64,000 nt of DNA from Palleronia sediminis (lineage in GTDB: Bacteria; Pseudomonadota; Alphaproteobacteria; Rhodobacterales; Rhodobacteraceae): NCBI RefSeq assembly GCF_004358695.1, contig NZ_SNAA01000007.1, forward strand, positions 83,732 through 147,731, given 5' to 3'. Below the pieces are notes generated by a model. It was given only the letters and a program-made list of their open reading frames with translations. It was not told the DNA's origin and ran no database searches. This document shows positions 56,733 through 64,000 of the stretch, piece after piece; within the stretch, counting starts at the first letter, position 1, and each line of letters starts with the position of its first letter. A program made the position numbers and the translations under genes.

Positions 56733-57659
56733 ATGCGCAACGAAAAGACGACCGAAGAGGTCGCACTGGGGATCCGGCGGCGCGTGTTCGAACACGCGAT
56801 GCGCAACAATGGCGGCTATCTTAGCCAGGCCTGTTCCGCCGCCGAGCAGCTTGCCTGGCTTTACAACGAAGAGCTGCGCCTGGGCGAGCCGACGCTGCCC
56901 GCGATCCCCGCGCCCTTTGGCGGCGTGCCCTCTGCGGACAACCCCGACTATCACACTGGCGCGGGCTATAACGGCCCCGCCGCGCCCGAATACGACCGGC
57001 TGTTCATCGCGCCCGCGCATTATGCGCTGGTGGCCTACGCCACCCTGATCGAGACGGGGCGCATGGCCCCCGAGGGGCTCGAGATGTTCAACAAGGACGG
57101 CTCTTCGGTCGAGATGATCGGCGCCGAGCATTCGCCGGGCATGGAGGTGCATAACGGCACCCTCGGCATCGGGCTGTCGACCGGCGCGGGCCTCGCCTGG
57201 GGCCGCAAGCGCCGCGGCGAGCCCGGCCGCACCTGGGTCTTCATGTCCGACGGTGAGGTGCAGGAGGGCCAGACATGGGAGGCCGTGCAGGCCTGCGCCC
57301 ATCACGGCATCGACAACCTGTTCGCGATCATGGACGTGAACGACCAGCAATGCGACGGCGCCATGTCAAGCGTCATGGACGTGGGCGATATCGCCGCCAA
57401 GTTCCGCGTCTTCGGCGCGCATTGCGTCGAGGTGGACGGGCACGACCTGAACGCGATCCGCGAGGCCGCGGCCGAGCCGCACGAGGGCCGACCGCTCATC
57501 ATTCTCGCGCGCACCTCGCCCTTTCACACCATGTCGATCCTCGAAGAACGCTTTCCCCGCCTGCATTACGTCCGGTTCAAGTCCGAGGACGAACGCGCGC
57601 GGTTCAACGTCTCGATCGCGGCCGATCTCGGCGTCGCGCCCGTCGATCTCTCAGAATGA
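56733..57659 (+). CDS. Transketolase-like protein, N-terminal (TPP-binding) subunit
   Basis: 308 residues. IGAEHSPGMEVHNGTLGIGLSTGAGLAWG is the first cofactor region, with the TPP motif SDGEVQEGQTWEA (172-184) ending in MDVNDQQ. It is half a transketolase; the partner is the next gene. Split transketolases include DXP-synthase-like enzymes and the apulose-4-phosphate transketolase AptAB. It would use a ketose phosphate made upstream in the pathway. A 102-base gap from the binding-protein gene may hold an mRNA processing point. Confidence 0.88.
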   Translation: MRNEKTTEEVALGIRRRVFEHAMRNNGGYLSQACSAAEQLAWLYNEELRLGEPTLPAIPAPFGGVPSADNPDYHTGAGYNGPAAPEYDRLFIAPAHYALVAYATLIETGRMAPEGLEMFNKDGSSVEMIGAEHSPGMEVHNGTLGIGLSTGAGLAWGRKRRGEPGRTWVFMSDGEVQEGQTWEAVQACAHHGIDNLFAIMDVNDQQCDGAMSSVMDVGDIAAKFRVFGAHCVEVDGHDLNAIREAAAEPHEGRPLIILARTSPFHTMSILEERFPRLHYVRFKSEDERARFNVSIAADLGVAPVDLSE

Positions 57660-57668
57660 GGCCCCAAC

Positions 57669-58673
57669 ATGGTTGAGATGGTATCCCGCCCCTACGCCTC
57701 GGCGTTCGAGAAATTCGCCGCCGGCAATCCCGACATCCTGTGCCTGTCGGCCGACCTGACCTCGTCCTGCGAGATCGACGGCTTTCGCGACCGCCACCCC
57801 GACCAGTTCGTGTCGATGGGCATGGCCGAGCAGAACATGATGAGCTTTGCCGGCGGGCTGGGGCTGGCCGGGTTCCGGCCCTTTATCCACACTTTCGGCG
57901 TCTTCATGTATCGCCGCCCCTATGACCAACTCATGGCCTCGGTCGCCTATCCGCGCCGCAAGGTCCGGCTGATGGGTTTCCTGCCCGGCATCACCACGCC
58001 GGGCGGCATGACGCACCAGTCGATCGAGGATATCGCGGTGATGCGCTCGATCCCCAACATGTCGATCCTCGAGACCGGCGACGCGACCGAGGTCGAAAGC
58101 ATCTGCGAGGCCGCCGACAGCATCGACGGCCCCGTGTGGTGCCGCGTTCTGCGCGGATCGGTGCCGCGGCTGTTCGACACGCCGATCCGCGTGGGCGAGA
58201 TGCGCGTGCTCTCCGAAGGCAGCGACGTGCTGGTCGTGACAGCCGGCATCACCACCGAAGAGGCGATGCGCGCCCGCTCGGCCCTGTCGCGGGCGGGCCT
58301 GTCGATCCGCCACATCCACCTGCACACGATCAAGCCCTTCGACCACGCACAGCTTCTCGACCACATTGGGTCGGTCCGGCACGGGGTCATCACGCTGGAA
58401 AACCACGTCACCGAGGGCGGCATCGGGTCGCTCGTGGCCGAGACGATGGCCGATGCGGGCGTGGGCAAGCGCCTGATCCGGCTGGGGCTCAAGGACACCT
58501 ATGCCCATGGCGGATCGCGTGCCTACCTGATGCGGTATTACGGGCTCGACGCGCTGGCGCTGGTGCGCGGCATCGAGACCCTGACCGGGCAGGAATTCGG
58601 CATCACCGAGGACGATCTCGACCATGCCCGCGTCGACGACGTCCACTCCCTCGTCAAGGCCGAAGCGCTGTGA
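57669..58673 (+). CDS. Transketolase-like protein, C-terminal subunit
   Basis: 334 residues. The pyrimidine-binding domain has the catalytic Glu in VSMGMAEQNMMSFAGGLGLAG (Glu 54), IHTFGVFMYRRPYDQLM and GMTHQSIEDIAVMRSIPNM (with conserved Gln-Ser). The C-terminal domain starts near residue 190 (VLVVTAGITTEEAMRA). It forms the active site with the N-terminal subunit at the dimer edge. It lies 9 bases after its partner, and its stop is overlapped by the GTG start of the RLP gene. Confidence 0.9.
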   Translation: MVEMVSRPYASAFEKFAAGNPDILCLSADLTSSCEIDGFRDRHPDQFVSMGMAEQNMMSFAGGLGLAGFRPFIHTFGVFMYRRPYDQLMASVAYPRRKVRLMGFLPGITTPGGMTHQSIEDIAVMRSIPNMSILETGDATEVESICEAADSIDGPVWCRVLRGSVPRLFDTPIRVGEMRVLSEGSDVLVVTAGITTEEAMRARSALSRAGLSIRHIHLHTIKPFDHAQLLDHIGSVRHGVITLENHVTEGGIGSLVAETMADAGVGKRLIRLGLKDTYAHGGSRAYLMRYYGLDALALVRGIETLTGQEFGITEDDLDHARVDDVHSLVKAEAL

Positions 58674-59818
58674 GCGACAGGTTCAGCGTCACCTACCGCA
58701 TCCGGGCCGAGGATCTCGCCGATGCGGAAAGCCGCGCGGCGGCCATCGCGCTCGAGGATACGGTCGAGATTCCGCGCGACGTCGTGCCAAAAGGGTATGT
58801 CGAGGACGTGATCCTCGGCCGGGTCGATGCGGTCCTGCCGCGAGAGGCGGGCGTGTTCGAGGCGCGGGTGAGCTATCACATCGACGCCGTGGGGCGCGAA
58901 TTGCCGCAGTTTCTCAACGTCATGCTGGGCAATGCCTCGATCCTGCAGGGGGTCAGGGCCATCGGGTTGACGCAGAACGCCGACCTGCGCGACCGCTTTC
59001 CCGGCCCGCGTTTCGGCGCCGCGGGGCTGCGACGCCTGACCGGGCGGTCGCAAGGCGGCTTTGTCTGCCCGGTCATCAAGCCGCAGGGCAGTTCGGCCGA
59101 GGATCTTGCACGGCTCTGCTATCTCACCGCGCGGGCCGGCGCCGATATCGTGAAAGAGGATCACGGCCTCGCCAACCAGGACGCCGCGCCCTTTCGCGAC
59201 CGCGTGGCGCTTTGTGCCGGGGCGGTGCGGCGCGCCAATGAGGAACGCGCGGCCGAGGGCGATGCCACCCGCGCGCTCTACTTCGCCAATATCGGCGGGC
59301 ACGGCGACCAGGTGCGCGACCTGGCGCTTTACGCGCGCGACGCGGGCGCGGCCGGCATCCTGCTGATCCCCGGCCTCTTCGGCTTCGACGCCATGAACCG
59401 ACTCGCGCAGGAGCCGGGGTTCGACCTGCCGATCATGGCCCATCCCAGCCATCTCGGGCCCTATGTGCTGTCGCCCGATCACGGCTATGCCCATGGGCTG
59501 CTGTTCGGCACGCTGATGCGGCTGGCCGGGGCCGATATCTCGGTCTTTCCCAACCATGGCGGCCGGTTCGGGTTCTCGCAGGCGCAATGCGAAGAGATCG
59601 TCGCCGCCTGCCGCGCCGAGGACGGCCCCGGCCCCGCCATCCTGCCCAGCCCCGGCGGCGGCATGAGCCTCGACCGCCTGCCCGACATGATGCGCCTCTA
59701 CGGCGAGGATTGCGTCTACCTGCTCGGCGGAAGCCTCCTGCGCTACGGCGACCGCATCGGCGACGCGATCCGCGACATGCGCAACGCGCTGGACGGCCGG
59801 CCGCGGGACGGCGCCTGA
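58670..59818 (+). CDS. RuBisCO-like protein (form IV RLP)
   Basis: 382 residues. RuBisCO fold with the blocks LPQFLNVMLGNASILQGVRAIGL and FPGPRFGAAGLRRLTG, active-site Lys 137 in CPVIKPQGSS (equivalent of Lys175), and Lys 162 in ADIVKEDHGLANQ (equivalent of the carbamylated Lys201; the second metal Glu is His here). MAHPSHLGP and PNHGGRFGFS follow; the loop-6 Lys334 of true RuBisCO is absent, so it should not fix CO2. RLPs of this type isomerise or transform phosphorylated sugars. With mtnK/mtnA it probably acts on methylthioribulose-1-phosphate. Start GTG 58670 overlaps the transketolase stop. Confidence 0.92.
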   Translation: MSDRFSVTYRIRAEDLADAESRAAAIALEDTVEIPRDVVPKGYVEDVILGRVDAVLPREAGVFEARVSYHIDAVGRELPQFLNVMLGNASILQGVRAIGLTQNADLRDRFPGPRFGAAGLRRLTGRSQGGFVCPVIKPQGSSAEDLARLCYLTARAGADIVKEDHGLANQDAAPFRDRVALCAGAVRRANEERAAEGDATRALYFANIGGHGDQVRDLALYARDAGAAGILLIPGLFGFDAMNRLAQEPGFDLPIMAHPSHLGPYVLSPDHGYAHGLLFGTLMRLAGADISVFPNHGGRFGFSQAQCEEIVAACRAEDGPGPAILPSPGGGMSLDRLPDMMRLYGEDCVYLLGGSLLRYGDRIGDAIRDMRNALDGRPRDGA

Positions 59819-59872
59819 GGGGAGCGCTTTTTCAGCTTGTTTCCCGCCCGGCACCTCCCTAAACGGGTCGGC

Positions 59873-59962
59873 GGAGACGTGGCCGAGTGGTCGAAGGCGC
59901 TCCCCTGCTAAGGGAGTAGGCGGGAAACCGTCTCGAGGGTTCGAATCCCTTCGTCTCCGCCA
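59873..59962 (+). tRNA. tRNA-Ser (anticodon GCT)
   Basis: 90 bases. Acceptor arms GGAGACG and CGTCTCC pair, with the discriminator G and encoded CCA (59959-59962). The anticodon stem CTCCC/GGGAG holds the loop CTGCTAA, anticodon GCT, reading AGC/AGU. A long variable arm (GGCGGGAAACCGTC region) marks a serine tRNA, and the T arm has GGTTCGAATCC. It lies at the border to the accessory DNA on the right. Confidence 0.95.
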
Positions 59963-59989
59963 TTATCCCCATTGCGAACCAGTGACACC

Positions 59990-60016
59990 GCCCTGACGGG
60001 CACGGATTTTTCCGTG
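59990..60016 (+). terminator. Terminator hairpins after tRNA-Ser
   Basis: GCCC-TGAC-GGGC (59990-60001) and CACGGA-TTTT-TCCGTG (60001-60016) follow the tRNA within 55 bases. The second is a perfect stem with a T loop. Either may end the tRNA transcript. Confidence 0.5.
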
Positions 60017-60352
60017 TTATCAAAGGGGTTTGCGGAAACCGACCGAACCTCATAGACGCGCCGCCTAGCCGAAGGTGGGCTCAAAATGACCCTCAGTCTC
60101 AGTTTGGGCGAACCTCACCCGTTTCGGTTCGGTCTCGTTTTCTCGTTACCTTTCAATGCACTGCTGCCGAACTCCGCCAAAACCCAAACGTGCGTTCCGA
60201 ACGACATCGATGGCAACATAGCCAGAACATGCGGTAGGCGCGTTGCTCGGGATGCTAGCGTAAATCGACGGATTTCTTGGGTAGGTTTGCATCCCATTCC
60301 CCCAACCGAAACCGTTGATGACAAATGATTTTCCCGCGTCTAGCCTGGCCGC
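60017..60352. other. Gene-free stretch at the left end of the accessory region
   Basis: 336 bases without a believable gene. AT content is clearly higher than to the left. An 80-codon open frame at 60086-60328 has no ribosome site and no protein-like composition. The stretch probably holds the promoter of the DUF3883 gene. I saw no second copy of the tRNA 3' end here. Confidence 0.5.
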
Positions 60353-61183
60353 ATGTCGAACGGGCCTTGGACAGATGCAGAGAATGACCTGATCGTCGCG
60401 GATTACTTCGCGATGCTGGCTGCGGACTTCGCTGGTCAGTCCTATAACAAGGCCGCGCACAATCGCGATCTTCAGGCCCAGATCGACCGCAACCGCAGTT
60501 CGATTGAGTTCAAGCACCAGAACATTAGCGCAGTTCTCCGGGCACTCGGAGAGGACTGGATCCCCGGCTACAAGCCCGCGCAAAACTACCAGGGCACACT
60601 AGAAGAGGCGGTGGCGCGTTGGCTGGAACTCAACCCCGGCTGGCTGTCCCGCATTCCGGACCGGCCCGCGATGGGCCTCCGCGAGGCGGCTCAACTTTGG
60701 ATTGGACCGCCCCCGACGCTCAGCAACCAACCGCCTCCGGCTGAACTTGAGCAAACCATCGCCACCGCCCGCAAATTCGATGTGGCGGAGCGTGACGAGC
60801 GCAACCGCGCGCTTGGCCGGGCGGGAGAGGAACGCGCGCTGGCGCATGAGAAAGCGGTGCTGGCTGGCTCCGGGCGCTCTGATCTTGCGTCAAAGGTGCG
60901 ATGGGTCTCGGAGGAGGATGGCGATGGCGCGGGGTATGATATCGCCAGTTATGCGCCGGATGGTCGGCCCCGTCTGATCGAAGTGAAGACGACCAACGGC
61001 TGGGAACGCACACCATTCCATATTTCGCGGAACGAGCTGGCTGTTGCCGACGAACGGCGGGCGGACTGGTGCCTCATGCGGCTCTATCACTTTGCACGCG
61101 AGCCGAAGGCGTTCGAACTGCGCCCGCCGCTGGACGCCCACGTGTCGCTGACCGCCACGAGCTTTCAGGCCAGCTTTCACTGA
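60353..61183 (+). CDS. DUF3883 domain protein (PD-(D/E)xK-like nuclease fold)
   Basis: 276 residues. Residues 1-120 are helical with WTDAENDLIVADYFAML, then a linker, and a C-terminal DUF3883 domain (about 155-265). There GDGAGYDIAS gives Asp 196 and LIEVKTTNG gives Glu 210 and Lys 212, the D...ExK pattern of restriction-like nucleases, with a likely helper Glu near 160. DUF3883 proteins occur with restriction and other defence systems. This one stands alone on the plus strand, converging on the recombinase module with 3 bases between. Its target is unknown. Confidence 0.82.
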   Translation: MSNGPWTDAENDLIVADYFAMLAADFAGQSYNKAAHNRDLQAQIDRNRSSIEFKHQNISAVLRALGEDWIPGYKPAQNYQGTLEEAVARWLELNPGWLSRIPDRPAMGLREAAQLWIGPPPTLSNQPPPAELEQTIATARKFDVAERDERNRALGRAGEERALAHEKAVLAGSGRSDLASKVRWVSEEDGDGAGYDIASYAPDGRPRLIEVKTTNGWERTPFHISRNELAVADERRADWCLMRLYHFAREPKAFELRPPLDAHVSLTATSFQASFH

Positions 61184-61186
61184 CCC

Positions 61187-61567
61187 TCAGTCAAACACGC
61201 GCCCCGGCTGCTCGACCCATGGCAGTTCGGCCACGCCGCAGAGGTCGAAGATCGATAGCACCGTGGGCTCGCGCCGCAGGACCAGGCGCTCGAGCACCGA
61301 TGGCGCGAGCCATGCCAGCCGGATCACGCGGCTGACATAGCGGTCGGAGATACCTTCCTCTCTGGCGAGATCGGCGATGGTGTTGACGTCGCCGCGCTCG
61401 AGCCTGCGCCGCCAGTCCCACGCGCGGCCGATGGCGCGCAGCAGGCGGGCATCCTGGCCGCGATCCATGGCGACCTCGATCTCTTTTGGCGGCAGGATGC
61501 GGGGGCGGCCGCCTCGATTGCGCAGGGTGAGCGGGATGTGGACGCGGAGGGTTTCTGGCTCTGCCAT
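61187..61567 (-). CDS. Helix-turn-helix protein of the recombinase module
   Basis: 126 residues. RNRGGRPRILPP lies near the N-terminus. A helix-turn-helix is at about 63-85 (TIADLAREEGISDRYVSRV), resembling the DNA-binding part of ParB-like and excision-type factors, followed by LAPSVLERLVL. Its ATG overlaps the recombinase stop (ATGA). Small HTH proteins in this position are common in alphaproteobacterial islands with DUF2924 and a serine recombinase. It may control or direct the recombinase. Confidence 0.7.
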   Translation of the reverse strand: MAEPETLRVHIPLTLRNRGGRPRILPPKEIEVAMDRGQDARLLRAIGRAWDWRRRLERGDVNTIADLAREEGISDRYVSRVIRLAWLAPSVLERLVLRREPTVLSIFDLCGVAELPWVEQPGRVFD

Positions 61568-62892
61568 CACGCCACCTCCGGCTTCGCTGGGGCCATAAGT
61601 GCGGCAATCGCGCCCAAGCCCTCATGGCGGAGATCAACCGCCAGCCCGGCCTCGCTGGCCGTGACCCGCGCCACCAGAAGCCTGACGACGCGCGCCTGCT
61701 CGGCCGGGATCAGCGCCTTCCACATGTCGTCGAACTGGGTGAGCGAGGCGCTGATGTCCGTCTCACCAAGGTCTGGCCGGTCCTTGCGCAGGGTCCGCGA
61801 CACCCACGCGGCAACCTCGGGCGTGCGCAGCAGGCGGCGGATTTCGCCGACCACGGCATCCTCGACCATACCACCCGGCAGCCGCTGCGGGCCTCGGATC
61901 TCGGCCTTGGGCCGTTTCTTGATCGCGTCCATCGACACATAGTAGCGATAGCGCCGCGTGCCTTTCTTTGTGTGGTGCGGGGTCATCGCGACGCCGGTTT
62001 CGGTGAAGATCAGCCCGCGCAGCAGCGCCGGTGAAGGTTCCTTGGCAACGGCAACCCGCTTGACGCGGTTGTTCGCGATCACATCGTGCACCTCGTCCCA
62101 AAGTGCGGCGTCGATGATCGCGTCGTGCTCGCCGGGATAGGCCGTGCCTTTGTGGACTGCGAGACCACGATAGACCTTGTTGTGCAGGGTCTTGAGCAGC
62201 GAAGTCTTGTCATATGGCCTGCCGGTCTTGGTCAGGATCGCGCGCGCGTCCAATTCGCGGATCACCTCCGCCGTGGAGCTCGACCGGGCGTAGAGCGTGA
62301 AGATCGTCCGCACCGTCTCCGCCTCGGCCGGGCCCACGATCAGCTTGCGGTCCTTCACATTGTAGCCGAGCGGCACCGGCCCGCCCATCCAGATGCCTTT
62401 CTTGCGCGAAGCAGCGACCTTGTCGCGGATCCGCTCGCCAATGACCTCGCGTTCGAACTGGGCGAAGGACAGCAGGATGTTCAGCGTCAGCCGCCCCATG
62501 GACGTCGTGGTGTTGAAGGACTGCGTGACGGACACGAACGTGACGCCGTGCTTGTCGAAGATCTCGACCAGCTTGGAGAAATCCATCAACGCGCGGCTGA
62601 GGCGGTCGATCTTGTAGACGACGACGATGTCGATCAGCCCGTCCTCGATGTCGGCGATCAGGTCCTTCAGCGCGGGGCGTTCCAGTGTTCCGCCGGAGAA
62701 GCCGCCGTCATCGTATTTGTCGCGCAGGCAGACCCAACCCTCGGCCTTCTGGCTGGCGATGTAGGCCTCGCAGGCCTCCCGCTGCGCGTCGAGACTGTTG
62801 AACTCCATGTCGAGCCCTTCCTCGCTCGATTTGCGGGTGTAGATGGCGCAGCGCAGGCGGCGGGGCGGTTGTGGTTGTGTCTGGCGCGTCAT
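61567..62892 (-). CDS. Large serine recombinase
   Basis: 441 residues. Resolvase domain (about 13-165) with the catalytic Ser in IYTRKSSEEG, the EFNSLDAQREACEAYI helix, and YKIDRLSRALMDFSKL with the active Arg pair. The recombinase domain follows (GPVPLGYNVKDRKLIV). The zinc-ribbon-like part LRGLIFTETGVAMTPHHT lacks the Cys pairs. The C-terminus is a coiled coil and helical tail. It would integrate or excise an element by serine chemistry. Its start and stop overlap its neighbours by ATGA. Confidence 0.92.
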   Translation of the reverse strand: MTRQTQPQPPRRLRCAIYTRKSSEEGLDMEFNSLDAQREACEAYIASQKAEGWVCLRDKYDDGGFSGGTLERPALKDLIADIEDGLIDIVVVYKIDRLSRALMDFSKLVEIFDKHGVTFVSVTQSFNTTTSMGRLTLNILLSFAQFEREVIGERIRDKVAASRKKGIWMGGPVPLGYNVKDRKLIVGPAEAETVRTIFTLYARSSSTAEVIRELDARAILTKTGRPYDKTSLLKTLHNKVYRGLAVHKGTAYPGEHDAIIDAALWDEVHDVIANNRVKRVAVAKEPSPALLRGLIFTETGVAMTPHHTKKGTRRYRYYVSMDAIKKRPKAEIRGPQRLPGGMVEDAVVGEIRRLLRTPEVAAWVSRTLRKDRPDLGETDISASLTQFDDMWKALIPAEQARVVRLLVARVTASEAGLAVDLRHEGLGAIAALMAPAKPEVA

Positions 62893-63389
62893 TTGCTGAT
62901 CCTCGGGCGTGGGGTGAAGCCGAAGAACTTCCACCCATTCCAGTTCGCCCCGGTGATGGCCCGCGCTGCGCCGGAGAGTGACTTGTACCGGCGGCCCTGC
63001 CACTCGAAGCCCTTCGTCAGCACCGTGACAGTGTGCTCAACGCCATTCCACTCCCGGACCAGCTTGGTGCCCGGCATTGGGCGGCGCGGATCGGACACCA
63101 TCTGACCGGGTTCGCCGGAAGCCACCTCGGCCGCCAGCGCATCCAGCGTCCGCCGCGTGTCCCGGCCAATGCCACCAAGGGCCAGTTCCTGGATGCGGTA
63201 CCCTAGTCGCAACTCAAGATTCTGGCGGCTGGTGTTCGGCGCGGGTGCGTCAAAGATCCCCGCCCATTTCTCGCGCAGCTCCGGCACGGTCATGGCCTTC
63301 AGCGCGACCAGGTCTGTCAGGACAGCGTGACCCTGCGCAGCGACAAGGCCTGTTCTCTTTCCTACTGATTTCGTTTTGATTTTCGTCAT
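62889..63389 (-). CDS. DUF2924 domain protein
   Basis: 166 residues. DLVALKAMTVPELREKWAGIFD, TSRQNLELRLGYRIQELALGG, and the end WQGRRYKSLSGAARAITGANWNGWKFFGF match DUF2924, a family found with recombinases in alphaproteobacterial phages and islands. The last part resembles the DNA- or chromatin-associated RAMA-type domain. It is coupled to the recombinase (ATGA overlap). Function is unknown. Confidence 0.88.
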   Translation of the reverse strand: MTKIKTKSVGKRTGLVAAQGHAVLTDLVALKAMTVPELREKWAGIFDAPAPNTSRQNLELRLGYRIQELALGGIGRDTRRTLDALAAEVASGEPGQMVSDPRRPMPGTKLVREWNGVEHTVTVLTKGFEWQGRRYKSLSGAARAITGANWNGWKFFGFTPRPRISK

Positions 63390-63607
63390 TCGTCCTCTCC
63401 AACTCGGGTTCGCAACTGGTGACGACGACGGCGAACAAGGGCGAGGATGTCCAGCGAACTGTCTGCCTCGTTAGCAGAATTCTCCTTTATTCTTGGTGGG
63501 TTGGCACGATCCACGGCCGCAGCAAGGATCTCGGCGAGTTCCGCCAGCCGCTCATTGGCGGTCAGCGTGTCGGGCGGAGGGGCGAAATTGACGTCGGTAT
63601 TGGGCAT
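63386..63607 (-). CDS. Small hypothetical protein heading the recombinase module
   Basis: 73 residues, charged, no membrane segment. NERLAELAEILAAAVDRAN may form a helix, and the end is Arg-rich (LVRRRRHQLRTRVGEDE). ATG 63607 has a GAGG about ten bases upstream. Its end overlaps the DUF2924 start by ATGA, which supports it as a real gene. Not recognised. Confidence 0.6.
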   Translation of the reverse strand: MPNTDVNFAPPPDTLTANERLAELAEILAAAVDRANPPRIKENSANEADSSLDILALVRRRRHQLRTRVGEDE

Positions 63608-63855
63608 GGTGGGCGAACCTCAGGAGCTGTTTTGTCCTGTGGTGGCCGCGATGCGGAAGGGGTTTCAAGTTAAAACAATGGGTTGTCGTAGTTCTGCGCA
63701 ACTGTAGGAACTGGATGGTGCGCGTCACTCTTCAATATCATGTCCCAAGATATAAGGAACTGAACTACCATTGGGTGTGCCACCCGCCATTTCGTAAAGG
63801 GGCAGCGAGGACACCTCATCGTTGAAGTTGTGGACATGTCGTGGACTATTTTGCT
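63608..63855. other. AT-richer gap before the IS element
   Basis: 248 bases without a gene. It is clearly less GC-rich than the left of the window. GTGGAC repeats around ATGTC near 63832-63848. The promoter of the leftward recombinase operon should lie here. Confidence 0.45.
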
Positions 63856-63856
63856 A

Positions 63857-64000
63857 GGGTCAGGATTCATAACCAGAATATGACGGTTGCGGCGAGGGCG
63901 ATGGCGGAGAGGAAGACCTTCGGGCATCTGTCGTAGCGGGTGGCGATGCGACGCCAGTCTTTCAACCTACCGAACATGATCTCGATGCGGTTGCGCCGCT
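63857..64000 (-). mobile_element. IS5-family insertion sequence, one end (rest outside window)
   Basis: The end of a transposase gene runs to the window edge and its stop lies in a likely terminal repeat beginning near 63857 (GGTCAGGATTCATAACC). The four bases CTAG just before may be part of the target duplication. The other end and the full length are not visible. Confidence 0.8.
63867..64000 (-). CDS. IS5-family transposase, C-terminal part
   Basis: The last 43 codons are visible and end FWL-stop. The translation holds RRNRIEIMFGRLKDWRR, then RYDRCPKVFLSAIALAATV, the well-known C-terminus of two-frame IS5-group transposases, with the catalytic Glu in the RIEIMFGRLK helix. The start is beyond the window, so I cannot say whether it is intact. 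Confidence 0.88.
   Translation of the reverse strand, partial: RRNRIEIMFGRLKDWRRIATRYDRCPKVFLSAIALAATVIFWL

Noticed and set aside
60086-60328. 80-codon open frame in the gap after tRNA-Ser
   Set aside because: No ribosome binding site, no recognisable domain, and unlike its neighbours in composition.
63670-63927. 85-codon minus-strand open frame at the IS border
   Set aside because: It runs out of frame across the transposase end and terminal repeat, with no ribosome site.

Overview
The window is a very GC-rich chromosomal segment from an alphaproteobacterium of the order Rhodobacterales. Support comes from the chvI-chvG-hprK-EIIA-HPr run beside pckA, an FdVI/FdxE-type ferredoxin, DUF1523, DUF2065 and DUF2842 genes, a SAM-II riboswitch before metZ, an alphaproteobacterial LexA box, and homologues of the Rhodobacter capsulatus gene-transfer-agent (GTA) head-spike genes. 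Genus and species cannot be told from the sequence alone.

Layout. 1-38.3 kb is mostly housekeeping: end of a sulfotransferase-like gene, DUF1523, P1 peptidase, TrkH, folE2 with a GNAT gene, metZ under a SAM-II riboswitch, yciB, a DMT transporter, mgtC-like, ftsY, an alkB-like gene, xseA, purD, a ferredoxin, a small SOS-type OB-fold gene, a lipoprotein, degP, hflKC with DUF2065, glutathione reductase, csbD, pyrG, secG, purA, an acyltransferase, the nitrogen-PTS/ChvGI cluster, pckA, a long acidic PRC-barrel protein, tauE-like, recO, def and a PatB-like gene. 38.4-47.9 kb is an exopolysaccharide/capsule locus: initiating sugar transferase, two acyltransferases, three glycosyltransferases, a sulfotransferase, and Wzx-like and Wzy-like membrane proteins. 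47.8-49.4 kb holds ghsB and ghsA, probable GTA head-spike genes, directly against the polysaccharide locus.

49.5-59.8 kb is the most interesting metabolic locus. A SorC-type regulator, mtnA and mtnK run leftward. A ribose-type ABC importer, a two-gene transketolase and a RuBisCO-like protein (RLP) run rightward. Both promoters share one inverted repeat that supplies the two -35 boxes. The set reads as uptake and catabolism of 5-methylthioribose or another 5-modified ribose: phosphorylation by MtnK, isomerisation by MtnA, then RLP and the transketolase in place of the usual mtnB/C/D steps or an aldolase. I do not know a characterised pathway with this exact enzyme set.

59.9-64 kb begins with tRNA-Ser(GCT) and continues into accessory DNA: a DUF3883 protein with nuclease-fold motifs, an overlapping four-gene serine-recombinase/DUF2924 module, and the end of an IS5-family element cut by the window edge. 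I saw no CRISPR array, rRNA gene or replication origin.
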